From Deltaproteobacteria bacterium (GTDB taxonomy: Bacteria > UBA10199 > JACPAL01), in NCBI GenBank assembly GCA_016180845.1, contig JACPAK010000004.1, positions 118,800 through 182,799 of the forward strand: a DNA stretch of 64,000 nt. The letters run 5' to 3'. A program made the position numbers and the translations under genes. The notes below the pieces were generated by a model, which was given only the letters and a program-made list of their open reading frames with translations, did no database searches and was not told the DNA's origin. This document shows positions 1 through 7,963 of this stretch, in pieces (the stretch's first letter is position 1; every line of letters begins with the position of its first letter).

Positions 1-774
1 CCCGAATGAGGTCGCCTTTTCATCTTCCAGATTGAGATTGCGAAGTTGACCTAGGGGGGTTGTTCGCATGAAAAAAACATTCGGCAGGAAAGTGAGGATA
101 TGAAAATGCTTTCCATAGGGGAGAAAATTCAAGAACCAGAGGATCAAGATGATATGGAAGAAATAGAAAAAGTTGTGGGTGTATCCCAACCACAAATCAG
201 GAAGCCCAAAGGCAAGAAAGAGATTCGCCACAATCCCCGAAACCGGCGCCCATTGGAGATTATCCATCCCCTCCCGTGCCAGTGTGGCACCGTCTATCAG
301 GAAATCACTGATCATCAAAAGCGCGATCATCGCCAAGATCCGGAGCCCCTCAGCCGAAAGAGTGAGCCGCTTCGGTTTCACGACAATCCGACGATAGGCG
401 GCATAACCAACCGCAAAAAGGACCATCAATTCAAAAACATTGAGACTCAGTGTATAAATCCGGCCAGGAAGTGAAGAGAGAAAGGTCGAACCAAAAGACT
501 CATCAAAGCCAATCCCAAAAAGAATGATCGTCCGAAGGGAGATCACCAAAAACCCCCAGAAAATAATCGCATGCATCAGCCCCGCCTTGAAGTCGCGCCG
601 AAGCATCTTGGACTGGCCAAAGGCGATGACGATCAAGTTTTTGAGCCGTTGTTTGTAGTCGTTGAATCGAGGGTCAGGTTGGGCCGACCGTAAAACCTTC
701 CACCAGCGGGAAAGGGTATACCCGAAAAAGCCTAAGGCGAATAAAATCAAAATCCCGACTGGAATTGGGAACAT
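1..774 (-). CDS. NarI/HdrD-type membrane Fe-S oxidoreductase, N-terminal part
   Basis: Open frame read leftwards and cut by the window edge; 258 residues are visible. The start ATG at 774 follows a purine-rich AGAGGGGA box. The visible part is a membrane domain with about five hydrophobic segments (near residues 3-20, 62-85, 105-125, 143-160 and 188-222) and several membrane histidines (in LMHAIIFW, YTHNFFYFFH and GKHFHI) that could bind haem b. This is the layout of nitrate reductase gamma (NarI)-like domains that in many anaerobes and deltaproteobacteria are fused to a C-terminal heterodisulfide-reductase-like Fe-S module. That second half would lie left of the window, so the fusion is inferred. 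Likely role: quinone-linked electron transfer at the cytoplasmic membrane. It is divergent from rplM. Confidence 0.72.
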   Translation of the reverse strand, partial: MFPIPVGILILFALGFFGYTLSRWWKVLRSAQPDPRFNDYKQRLKNLIVIAFGQSKMLRRDFKAGLMHAIIFWGFLVISLRTIILFGIGFDESFGSTFLSSLPGRIYTLSLNVFELMVLFAVGYAAYRRIVVKPKRLTLSAEGLRILAMIALLMISDFLIDGATLAREGMDNLQWAPVSGIVANLFLAFGLPDLWLGYTHNFFYFFHIILILWFLNFLPYGKHFHILTFLPNVFFMRTTPLGQLRNLNLEDEKATSFG

Positions 775-824
775 AGATGATCCCCTCTAGCAATCACTGA
801 AACAAAACTTCAATAAAAAACCGC

Positions 825-853
825 TTGAAATCTCCTTTGTTTTCCAATAGGTA
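825..853 (+). promoter_or_regulatory. Putative promoter of rplM-rpsI-argC
   Basis: TTGAAA at 825-830 and TAGGTA at 848-853 are separated by 17 bp. The -10 box ends 10 nt before the rplM ATG, so the predicted transcript would have a leader of only about 3-5 nt. No Shine-Dalgarno sequence lies close to the ATG. Confidence 0.45.
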
Positions 854-863
854 TGGCGGCCTC

Positions 864-1295
864 ATGCAGAAAACGACATTAGCAAATAAGGCCACGATTG
901 CAAGGAATTGGGTTGTCGTCGACCTGAAGGACAAGATCCTTGGTCGAGCGGCGACGAAGATCGCCAATATCCTGCGTGGAAAAACCAAGGCAATTTACAC
1001 ACCTCATGAGGATACGGGCGATTTTGTGATCGCGATCAACGCCGCCCAGGTGAGGCTCACCGGAAATAAATGGAAACAAAAGAAATACTACCACCATAGC
1101 GGGTACCAGGGGGGGATTAAAGAGTTCACTGCAGAGAAACTCCTCGCCAGAGATCCGAGGAGATTGATCCAACGTGCCGTCCATGGGATGCTCCCAAAAA
1201 ATAAAACCAACGAGCATCTGATGAAAAAGCTCCGTGTCTATGCTGGAGCCGAGCATCCTCATCAGGCACAGCAACCAAAACAGGTCGAGGTCTAA
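864..1295 (+). CDS. rplM: 50S ribosomal protein L13
   Basis: Protein of 143 residues, the usual length of L13, beginning MQKTTLANKATIARNWVVVD. L13 binds 23S rRNA early in assembly of the large subunit. Family motifs seen are LGRAATKIANILRGK, the KKYYHHSGYQGG segment and the region RAVHGMLPKNK. I chose the ATG at 864 because the family starts here; an in-frame extension to 825 would add 13 residues foreign to L13 and would start inside the putative promoter. Next comes rpsI after 3 nt, the universal L13-S9 pair. No canonical ribosome binding site precedes the ATG, which fits a nearly leaderless mRNA. Confidence 0.97.
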   Translation: MQKTTLANKATIARNWVVVDLKDKILGRAATKIANILRGKTKAIYTPHEDTGDFVIAINAAQVRLTGNKWKQKKYYHHSGYQGGIKEFTAEKLLARDPRRLIQRAVHGMLPKNKTNEHLMKKLRVYAGAEHPHQAQQPKQVEV

Positions 1296-1298
1296 AAA

Positions 1299-1703
1299 AT
1301 GGCAACAGCAAAAGCCCCAAGTCGTTATTCCTCCATCGGAAAGAGAAAGACCTCTATTGCGCGGATATGGCTCAAGCCGGGTGAGGGGCAAATCGAAATC
1401 AATGGCCGCCCGAGCAACAACTATTTTGGTCGAGAGGCATTGAGGATCATTATCCATCAGCCATTTGAGGTCACAGGAACTGTTGGAAAATTCAATGTCT
1501 CTGCCAACCTCATAGGCGGTGGGCTTAGCGGACAAGCCGATGCACTGAAACATGCCATCTCGAGGGCACTACTCTCTGTCAATTCAGACTACCGCAAACC
1601 ACTTCGAAAGGCAGGGTTCCTGACACGAGATCCGCGAGAAGTGGAACGAAAGAAGTATGGGCATCGTGGGGCACGGCGTCGCTCACAATACTCCAAACGA
1701 TAA
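1299..1703 (+). CDS. rpsI: 30S ribosomal protein S9
   Basis: Protein of 134 residues ending in the basic tail RRRSQYSKR that is diagnostic of S9; this tail reaches the tRNA in the P site of the small subunit. It also shows the family segments SSIGKRKTSIARIWLKPGEG and GGLSGQADALKHAISRAL. The gene follows rplM by 3 nt and is followed by argC after 4 nt (stop at 1701-1703, ATG at 1708), so the three are almost certainly co-transcribed. The rplM-rpsI-argC order is also known in deltaproteobacteria such as Geobacter. Confidence 0.97.
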   Translation: MATAKAPSRYSSIGKRKTSIARIWLKPGEGQIEINGRPSNNYFGREALRIIIHQPFEVTGTVGKFNVSANLIGGGLSGQADALKHAISRALLSVNSDYRKPLRKAGFLTRDPREVERKKYGHRGARRRSQYSKR

Positions 1704-1707
1704 TATA

Positions 1708-2727
1708 ATGACTATCAAAGCAGGCATTGTCGGAGCCACTGGCTACACCGGTGAGGAGCTCCTGCGTCTCCTTTCCCGTCATCCTGAGGTCCAGATCACT
1801 TTGGCAACCTCAACAAGCCAACCCGGGGAAAAAGTTTCCGAGATCTTTCCCGACTTGAAGACGCTTGACCTCATCTTCGAGACACTCCATGACGAGACGA
1901 TCGGAGAGAAATGTTCGGTCCTTTTTTCCTGTCTCCCCCATTCCGAATCGATGCAGCATGTTCCCAACTGGTTAAGACAAGGGATAAAGGTCATCGATCT
2001 CTCTGCCGATTTTCGTTATCGAACCCCTCAAGCTTATGAAAAATCGTATGGAAGGCATACCTCCCCCGACCTTCTCGCCAAGGCGGTTTATGGTCTTCCC
2101 GAGATCTATCGAGAAAAAATCAAAAAGGCGTCACTCATCGGAAATCCAGGCTGCTATCCAACCTCTGCCCTTCTGGGACTTATTCCTCTCCTCAAAAACA
2201 AAATGATCTCGGAAGAAGGGATCATCATCGATTCGAAGTCGGGGATGAGCGGTGCTGGACGGTCAAAGGTCGAAGGGGGGTTGCGGGAGGATGTGCAAGA
2301 TTCCTTCTACGCCTATAGTCTCGAGAAACACCGTCACGCCTCCGAAATCGAGCAGGAGATTTCACTCATTGCCGGAAAAGAGGTCTCTATCCGATTCACC
2401 CCTCACCTGCTTCCGATCGATCGAGGGATCCTTTCCACCATCTACGCAAGACCTAAGTGGAAATGTGACACCAAAAAACTCCTCAAAACATTTCAAGATT
2501 TTTATAAAGGAGAACCGTTTGTCCAGGTCCTGCCCGAAGGGAAATTCCCGAAGATCAAAGAGACAACGAAGACAAATAATATCCAGATCGGCGCCTTCTA
2601 TGATGATCACAGCAAACTCGTCGTCATCATCACCGCCCTCGACAACCTCATGAAGGGGGCCTCCTCCCAGGCAGTGCAAAATATGAATCTGATCTGTGGA
2701 TTTGAGGAAACGACGGGGCTTATCTGA
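1708..2727 (+). CDS. argC: N-acetyl-gamma-glutamyl-phosphate reductase
   Basis: Protein of 339 residues. It catalyses the NADPH-dependent reduction of N-acetyl-glutamyl phosphate to the semialdehyde, the third step of arginine synthesis, in the cytoplasm. The N-terminal dinucleotide-binding motif GIVGATGYTGEELLRLL is at residues 6-22, and the catalytic cysteine is Cys149 in GNPGCYPT. Near the C-terminus the segment DNLMKGASSQAVQN is the family signature. I start at the ATG at 1708, just behind rpsI; an in-frame ATG at 1657 lies inside rpsI and adds residues that do not fit. The 3' end overlaps the convergent nucleotidyltransferase gene by 8 bp. argH lies far away at 45.2 kb, so arginine genes are scattered. 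Confidence 0.95.
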   Translation: MTIKAGIVGATGYTGEELLRLLSRHPEVQITLATSTSQPGEKVSEIFPDLKTLDLIFETLHDETIGEKCSVLFSCLPHSESMQHVPNWLRQGIKVIDLSADFRYRTPQAYEKSYGRHTSPDLLAKAVYGLPEIYREKIKKASLIGNPGCYPTSALLGLIPLLKNKMISEEGIIIDSKSGMSGAGRSKVEGGLREDVQDSFYAYSLEKHRHASEIEQEISLIAGKEVSIRFTPHLLPIDRGILSTIYARPKWKCDTKKLLKTFQDFYKGEPFVQVLPEGKFPKIKETTKTNNIQIGAFYDDHSKLVVIITALDNLMKGASSQAVQNMNLICGFEETTGLI

Positions 2728-3502
2728 TTCTCTTCTGATCCTTAACTGCATCGGCCAACGCCTTGGTCTCCCGAGAAGGTGGTTGGCCCTGTTCATAATC
2801 GAGAAGCGCACGAATCAATTTCTTTTGAAGATCGACAATCCTCCGATAGGCCTCGCCGACCGCAGGGCTTGAATCGTCCAGCAAGAAATGACACGATTCC
2901 TGGCGTAAAGTGGCTCCCTGCAAACTGATCAGCATCCCTTCGACATTCATTCCGCCATCAACCAGAGTTCCCTTTTCAACAATCTCATCGATGTCAATCA
3001 TTCCGACTTGATCAAAACACCAGGCGAGGTCGTACAGATCCTTTTCAGAACAACGGCTCAACAGGCAGGCAGCCTTCATGGCAAAAATACTGGGCAAGTC
3101 GGCGACAAACACACCATCATCACTCCTTATCGCTCGTCCTACACGATGTAAATTTTCATCCAGTACAACATCCACGGTAAATGCGTGCCCCTTGAGCTGC
3201 AGATGTCCTTTATAGAAATTTGGGGTCGATTTCTCCTTTTCAAAAATGACCCCGAGCTTTTTGAGACCTTTGACGGCAAGTACGGTTGCACGATGGGTAT
3301 CGGAGTCGATGGCAAATAAATCCAGATCATCCGATCGCCGATGCTCGGCGTAATATCCAGCCAAGGCGGTTCCACCGACCAGCCAGAGTCCTTCAGGGAC
3401 ATCCGAAAAGATCTGTTTCAAGACCTGCCGAAGAGGAGCTGGAGTCACTTTTTCAGAAATGGTCTCCCTCGGCTTTATCTCTTCGAGGCGTAGAGCGGCC
3501 AT
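2720..3502 (-). CDS. AbiEii/AbiGii-family nucleotidyltransferase toxin
   Basis: Protein of 260 residues with the nucleotidyltransferase core LVGGTALAGYYAEHRRSDDLDLF at about residues 41-63: a GG motif followed by the DxD pair, as in AbiEii toxins of type IV toxin-antitoxin systems, which modify cellular RNA targets. The later segment SIFAMKAACLLSRCSEKDLYDL matches the helix and K..RD-type motif of the family, with KDLYD in place of the common RDLYD. The gene starts 28 nt inside the preceding helix-turn-helix gene, which implies translational coupling. The presence of the partner antitoxin in this overlapping arrangement supports a toxin role, but stand-alone nucleotidyltransferase functions cannot be excluded. 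Confidence 0.78.
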   Translation of the reverse strand: MAALRLEEIKPRETISEKVTPAPLRQVLKQIFSDVPEGLWLVGGTALAGYYAEHRRSDDLDLFAIDSDTHRATVLAVKGLKKLGVIFEKEKSTPNFYKGHLQLKGHAFTVDVVLDENLHRVGRAIRSDDGVFVADLPSIFAMKAACLLSRCSEKDLYDLAWCFDQVGMIDIDEIVEKGTLVDGGMNVEGMLISLQGATLRQESCHFLLDDSSPAVGEAYRRIVDLQKKLIRALLDYEQGQPPSRETKALADAVKDQKRIR

Positions 3503-3936
3503 AGGACCTCCAACTGTTTTCTGCGAATCGGCTGAATAAATTTCTTATATCGATCAAAAAGGGCGATCACTTTTTTACCGACCACACGAGAGGATTCGTA
3601 AAATCCAATCTGTTGAACCAGACGAGCCAAGGCAGGTGGGCGCTTCTGGACAAGCGCCTGAACAAAACCCTCCATAGAGGGGTAAAGCCGGTCCCATAAA
3701 AATTCAGTTTGATAGGGAGCTAAATCGGCCACCGGTTTAACCAAGCTTTCGACCGGCACACCCAAGCCAGAGGCCAACTGAAACAGAGTCCGGCTTTCAA
3801 CATTCACCCACCCTTCCCGATTCACCTCCCGAAACCACTTCGTCACTGCCGCTCGAGAAACCCCCGCCAATCTGGCAACATCAGCCTTATGGTACGAGTT
3901 ATTGTTCATTAAATTTTTAAGTACTTGTAAATACAT
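3475..3936 (-). CDS. Helix-turn-helix antitoxin of the AbiEii-type pair
   Basis: Protein of 153 residues. Residues about 16-45 (YHKADVARLAGVSRAAVTKW) form a Cro/XRE-like helix-turn-helix; the C-terminal two thirds are alpha-helical and family-specific. It lies directly upstream of, and overlaps by 28 nt, the AbiEii-like nucleotidyltransferase, so it is probably the cognate antitoxin and autorepressor. A second in-frame ATG at 3909 is possible; neither start has a Shine-Dalgarno sequence. The upstream AT-rich region has two perfect short palindromes that could be its operators. Confidence 0.7.
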   Translation of the reverse strand: MYLQVLKNLMNNNSYHKADVARLAGVSRAAVTKWFREVNREGWVNVESRTLFQLASGLGVPVESLVKPVADLAPYQTEFLWDRLYPSMEGFVQALVQKRPPALARLVQQIGFYESSRVVGKKVIALFDRYKKFIQPIRRKQLEVLWPLYASKR

Positions 3937-3963
3937 ATTATTTATAAATATTTGTTAATTATA
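3919..3963 (-). promoter_or_regulatory. Putative promoter/operator of the toxin-antitoxin operon
   Basis: Very AT-rich segment in front of the antitoxin gene. On the minus strand TATAAT (3958-3963) is a perfect -10 box about 21 nt before the first ATG. Two perfect palindromes, AAGTACTT (3919-3926, just inside the first possible start) and ATTTATAAAT (3940-3949), could be operator sites for the helix-turn-helix protein. No good -35 box sits at 16-18 bp. Confidence 0.35.
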
Positions 3964-4043
3964 GTAAATTATTATTCGGGAGAGATCAAGGCTAAAAAAG
4001 CGCAAAAATGGAATGATCCAAAAGGTGCACGGTTACTTTCTGG

Positions 4044-4658
4044 TCAGAGTCCCAACAATTGCTCGATCTCACTGTCGAGAGAGGAATCTTTTCTGGGTGG
4101 TGGAGGGGGAACTACTTTTTTCTTCCCCGCGAGTAGGAGCGCCCCTTCAAATACAGGTTTTTTAAGAAATCGCTCTCGATTGAGGTCATCTCTCAGAAGT
4201 AGGACATCCTGAATACCATCGCCTGTCAGATCCCCCACAAAAATATGTTCGCCATAGAAAAACGAATATTCCGGAAGGGTAATGGTTGCAAAAGGCTCTG
4301 TCACCCAATTCTGATCATCTCTATCCGGACGACATAGAATCCCAGAGTGGAAATGAATCGTCGTCTGGATGTATCGACCAAGGATCTGTCTTATCCCCGC
4401 CGGATTAACCTGTTCGAGCCGAAGATAGATATCCTCGCGCTCTGAGTCACGATCGATGTCTCGTTCGATATGATAGGTAGAGGTCGTTCTTAGGGCCTCA
4501 CTATCCAGAATTGTTTTTTTCGCATGAAGCCCAACCGGTTCTGCAGTCTTGTAGAGGCCACCCGCATCTCTAATTCTTGACAGATCCTGTTCTGTTAATG
4601 GCCTTGCCGACTCAAAAGTAACCGTCTCTGTATAGCGACAGTGGTATTGGTAACCCAT
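4044..4658 (-). CDS. Hypothetical protein with FG-GAP-like calcium loop
   Basis: I do not recognise the family. The 204-residue protein starts at ATG 4658, which has a strong GAGGAGG box; an upstream ATG at 4694 is in frame but lacks one. The central part is charged and shows no signal peptide. The segment GDLTGDGIQDVLLL near residue 150 resembles the DxDGDGxxD-type loops of FG-GAP/VCBS repeats. The tail contains a run of five prolines between basic and serine-rich stretches. It follows the beta-helix protein gene by 63 nt on the same strand, so they may be co-expressed, but nothing shows a shared job. Confidence 0.55.
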   Translation of the reverse strand: MGYQYHCRYTETVTFESARPLTEQDLSRIRDAGGLYKTAEPVGLHAKKTILDSEALRTTSTYHIERDIDRDSEREDIYLRLEQVNPAGIRQILGRYIQTTIHFHSGILCRPDRDDQNWVTEPFATITLPEYSFFYGEHIFVGDLTGDGIQDVLLLRDDLNRERFLKKPVFEGALLLAGKKKVVPPPPPRKDSSLDSEIEQLLGL

Positions 4659-4721
4659 GATAAGCCTCCTCTTCTCACCTATTTCAAAACTCACTAACAG
4701 GATGTTGACAGACTGCTAAGA

Positions 4722-6317
4722 TTATCGAACGAGAAGGGTACAACCTCCTCCTGATGTTGTGGGACTCGCAGAAGGATCAGTTGCTGGAGTTTCCGCAGTA
4801 CTCGTTCCGCCTGGAGTTGTCGAACCACTACCAGCCCCCCCAGATGAACCACCACCTTCGACAGTCGACGCCTCCTTCTTACAAGAGCTATCACATCCAT
4901 CCCCATTTGTTGTATTACTGTCGTCACACTCCTCATTTGGGCCAATGATCCCATCGCTACACTTTGCAAGCTGGCAGGAGTTCGTGCAAGAATCAGTAGC
5001 GACAGTGTTTGCATCGTCGCATCCCTCACCGGGACCTACAATTTCGTCGCCGCACCGGGCGTTCTGACAAGAGTTAGTGCAGGAATCGGTGTTAGTCGTA
5101 TTTCCATCGTCACACTCCTCAGCCGCTCCGCTCTGAACGATGGAGTCCCCACAACCGACCTCGAGGGCACCTATGTCACACCGGGCAGTTCCATTGGCAT
5201 CTCCATCCTTTGGCCGCAGAAAACCTCTCTGATCCGTGGAGGCACATACGCTGTTCCCCTGGGTTGCAGTACTCCCAGCATCAACTGCAGGACTACCTGA
5301 TTGAAGTGTGTGCGTTCTTCCAAAACCTCCATTTCCGGCTAAAGGAGACAGCTTGGGATCTATAGGACTCGTCGCAGAACCAATGAGATTTATGTCGGGG
5401 AAGGAAGGGGAACAAGCATCACCAATCCCTATGAGACTGTAAATAGTACTGACAATGCGCACGCAATCAGGTGCGAAGGTCACACTGCCCGCATCTCCGT
5501 TATCCTTATCCGTATTACCCGCAACGATCGTGTTGTTCAGATTGATCCGGCTCCCTTGAGAGGCCCCATAAATTCCACCCCCATCCCCAACGTTATTCGC
5601 AGGATAATCATTATCAGCCGTATTATTCGTAACCGTCGCATGGTTGAGTGTGATCACGCCACCCCCGTAGAAGATACCACCTCCATCCCGATCGGCGGTG
5701 TTACCGCTGATCGTGCTGTTGGTGACGATCATGTTTCCCTGTTCAATATAAATACCCCCTCCATCTGTCCCTGCACTGTTCCCAGTGATTGTCACCCCCG
5801 TGAGTGAGGTCGTTCCTTCATTAAAAATCCCTCCCCCCGGCCCACTGCCAGCAGAGTTAGACTCAATCGAAGCATCTGCCAGATTCAAAGTATCCCCCGA
5901 TCCAACGTAGATCCCTCCCCCCTCCAGTCCGCCGCTATCAGCGCCCTTTATGACGAGGCGTGACATGGTAACTGTCTGATCGTTTCCAGGGCTGTCGATA
6001 ACGAAAACGCTTGCTGTTCTATTTGCGTCAACCGTCACAACGGTTGACTCAGGTCCCTCAACGCTGATTCCTTCGGTTATTGCGGGGAGCGCACTTTGAA
6101 GCGTTATCGTCGCCGCCGAAACCGAACCGAGGGCAAAACTGATTGTGTCGCTTCCCGAAGTGGAATTGGCATCCGTCAGGGCCTGTCGCAACGATCCCTC
6201 CCCCGAATCATTTATGTTCGTTACGGCGAAGGTTGCGGCTCGTGATGAAACTGGCACGAGCAAAAAGGCTAAGGTCAAGAGGATCGCGACGCTGGCAACG
6301 TAATTTTTAGTCTTCAT
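4722..6317 (-). CDS. Secreted parallel beta-helix protein with three DUF4215 Cys-rich repeats
   Basis: Protein of 531 residues from ATG 6317, which has an AGGAG box; the first 30 residues (MKTKNYVASVAILLTLAFLL...) are a signal peptide. The N-terminal sequence AVTNINDSGEGSLRQAL is the CSLREA/choice-of-anchor start of secreted right-handed beta-helix proteins, followed by many G-rich strands such as GGGIYVGSGDTLNL. Residues about 390-490 carry three copies of the Cys-rich repeat with ECDDGN/CDDAN and DSCTNSCQ cores (DUF4215, the myxobacterial-type repeat). A Ser/Gly/Thr-rich linker follows and the protein stops abruptly at GGGCTLLVR, without the hydrophobic segment expected of a C-terminal sorting signal. 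Probably exported, surface-associated or released. Confidence 0.75.
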   Translation of the reverse strand: MKTKNYVASVAILLTLAFLLVPVSSRAATFAVTNINDSGEGSLRQALTDANSTSGSDTISFALGSVSAATITLQSALPAITEGISVEGPESTVVTVDANRTASVFVIDSPGNDQTVTMSRLVIKGADSGGLEGGGIYVGSGDTLNLADASIESNSAGSGPGGGIFNEGTTSLTGVTITGNSAGTDGGGIYIEQGNMIVTNSTISGNTADRDGGGIFYGGGVITLNHATVTNNTADNDYPANNVGDGGGIYGASQGSRINLNNTIVAGNTDKDNGDAGSVTFAPDCVRIVSTIYSLIGIGDACSPSFPDINLIGSATSPIDPKLSPLAGNGGFGRTHTLQSGSPAVDAGSTATQGNSVCASTDQRGFLRPKDGDANGTARCDIGALEVGCGDSIVQSGAAEECDDGNTTNTDSCTNSCQNARCGDEIVGPGEGCDDANTVATDSCTNSCQLAKCSDGIIGPNEECDDSNTTNGDGCDSSCKKEASTVEGGGSSGGAGSGSTTPGGTSTAETPATDPSASPTTSGGGCTLLVR

Positions 6318-6430
6318 GAAAACTCCTTTTTTAATTTCCAAGTTCAAATTGATTATCGTAATTGTGATTGTGACGTTGTGAAAATCAGACTGAAATGGGG
6401 CAAAAACTGTTTTCTGGAGAAAACGGGGAG

Positions 6431-7963
6431 TTATTTAAAATACTCAAGAACCGCTTGGACCAATGCCGGAATCGTGTATTTTTTTGGCTGAAGGATCACG
6501 TTGAGACCATGGGACTTGGCGGTCTTTGTCGTAATCGGCCCAATCGAGGCAACTGGAATTTTACAAACGAGATCATGTAGGGGCGACCGGCCGGTTGCCC
6601 CTACACCAACCATTTTCATAAAATTTTCGACCGTCGAAGAGCTTGCAAATGTCATCAGATCGATTTCGCCCTTTTGAATCAATTCTTGCAATCGATCAGC
6701 CCCCCCTTTGGGCCGGATCGTCCGGTAGGCCTCAACGACATCCACCTTCGCCCCGACTCGCTTTAGTTCTTCAACCAAAATCTCACGCGCCTCTTTGGCT
6801 CGCGGGATCAAGATTCTCTTTCCTCTGATCCTTTTGGCAGCCAAGATACGCACAAGCCCCTCGGCGCGATATTCTTCGGCAATCGAGTCAACCCGAATCC
6901 CCTTCTCTCGTATCGCCTCAGCGGTTGCAGGACCGATCGCGGCGATCTGGATCCCCTTCAGATCCCGGAGATCCCTCCCCTTTTTCTGAAGCCGTTCAAA
7001 AAAATGGGAGACCCCATTCACACTCGTAAAAATAATCCAGTGATACTTCTTCAAAGAAGCCAGAGCATGATCTATCCCCCTCCAGCTGGCAGGAGGCTTG
7101 ATTTCAATCGTCGGGATCTCGGAAACCGAGGCCCCATATTCCTCCAAGTGATGACTCAGTTCACTGGCCTGTTCCCGCGTCCGTGTCACGAGGATCCGTT
7201 TTCCAAAAAGCGGTTTGTTTTCAAACCAGTTGAGTTGCTCTCTTAAACGGACGACATCCCCAACAACAATAATCGAAGGCGGTTTTAAATCGGCCCTCCT
7301 GACCTCTTCGGCCACTGTTTTCAAGGTGGCTGTAACAACACGTTGGGCAGGATGTGTCCCCCACCGGATCACCGCAACCGGTGTCTCCGGCGCCCGGCCG
7401 GCCTCAATCAATCGTTCCGAAATCTGTTCGGCATTTCCAACTCCCATCAGAAAAACAACGGTGCCGATTTTGGAAAGCGCCTCCCACGGGACTTCTCCTC
7501 CACTCCCGGTCTCCTTCTCATGCCCCGTCACAAACGCCACTGTGGATGTATAATCCCGGTGAGTGACCGGTATTCCAGCATAGGCCGGCGCTGCAATCGC
7601 CGAGGTGATACCAGGAACAATCTCAAAAGGGATTTTCTTCCGAGCCAAAACCTCGGCCTCTTCACCACCACGCCCAAAAACGAATGGATCTCCCCCCTTC
7701 AGACGGACAACGACCTTCCCATGAACCGCCTCTTCCACAATCAGATCATTGATCTCGTCCTGTTCCAGGGCATGTTGATTCCCCTTTTTCCCGGCATAGA
7801 TGAAGGCAGCATTGGAACTTGCATAGGAAAGGAGCTGCTCATTCACGAGATAATCATAGATGATAACATCCGCTTTCCGAATGAGCTCGACCGCCTTCAG
7901 GGTCACCAGTCCCGGATCGCCGGGGCCGGCACCCACTAAATAGACCTTCCCTTGTTTCTTCAT
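6431..7963 (-). CDS. cobA-hemD: Uroporphyrinogen-III C-methyltransferase / uroporphyrinogen-III synthase fusion
   Basis: Protein of 510 residues with two enzymes in one chain. Residues 1-245 are the SAM-dependent methyltransferase (CobA/SUMT) with YLVGAGPGDPGLVTLKA and the later motif VVRLKGGDPFVFGRGGEE; it makes precorrin-2. Residues about 250-510 are HemD, which cyclises hydroxymethylbilane to uroporphyrinogen III (start GKRILVTRTREQASEL, later WIIFTSVNGVSHFF). The ATG overlaps the hemC stop by 4 nt (ATGA), so the two are translationally coupled. Together they run from porphobilinogen to precorrin-2 and feed the siroheme route completed by the decarboxylase at 22.5 kb. A palindromic repeat is inserted in the HemD part. 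Confidence 0.95.
   Translation of the reverse strand: MKKQGKVYLVGAGPGDPGLVTLKAVELIRKADVIIYDYLVNEQLLSYASSNAAFIYAGKKGNQHALEQDEINDLIVEEAVHGKVVVRLKGGDPFVFGRGGEEAEVLARKKIPFEIVPGITSAIAAPAYAGIPVTHRDYTSTVAFVTGHEKETGSGGEVPWEALSKIGTVVFLMGVGNAEQISERLIEAGRAPETPVAVIRWGTHPAQRVVTATLKTVAEEVRRADLKPPSIIVVGDVVRLREQLNWFENKPLFGKRILVTRTREQASELSHHLEEYGASVSEIPTIEIKPPASWRGIDHALASLKKYHWIIFTSVNGVSHFFERLQKKGRDLRDLKGIQIAAIGPATAEAIREKGIRVDSIAEEYRAEGLVRILAAKRIRGKRILIPRAKEAREILVEELKRVGAKVDVVEAYRTIRPKGGADRLQELIQKGEIDLMTFASSSTVENFMKMVGVGATGRSPLHDLVCKIPVASIGPITTKTAKSHGLNVILQPKKYTIPALVQAVLEYFK
6576..6605. repeat. Near-perfect 30-bp palindromic repeat inside hemD
   Basis: TGTAGGGGCGACCGG followed by its reverse complement with one mismatch. 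It is read in frame on the minus strand as roughly VGATGRSPL, extra residues in a HemD loop. Related elements lie in nadC (24,629) and coaX (29,599). Confidence 0.75.

Noticed and set aside
825..863. N-terminal extension of L13 from an upstream ATG
   Set aside because: The extra residues do not belong to L13 and the ATG lies inside the likely -35 box.
4694..5029. Alternative frame at the 3' end of the beta-helix gene that might restore a C-terminal sorting signal after a frameshift
   Set aside because: The alternative frame has no hydrophobic helix; its residues are mixed polar, so there is no sign of a lost tail.
6409..6424. GTTTTC-TGGA-GAAAAC hairpin after cobA-hemD as terminator
   Set aside because: Short 6-bp stem and no T-run on the relevant strand.
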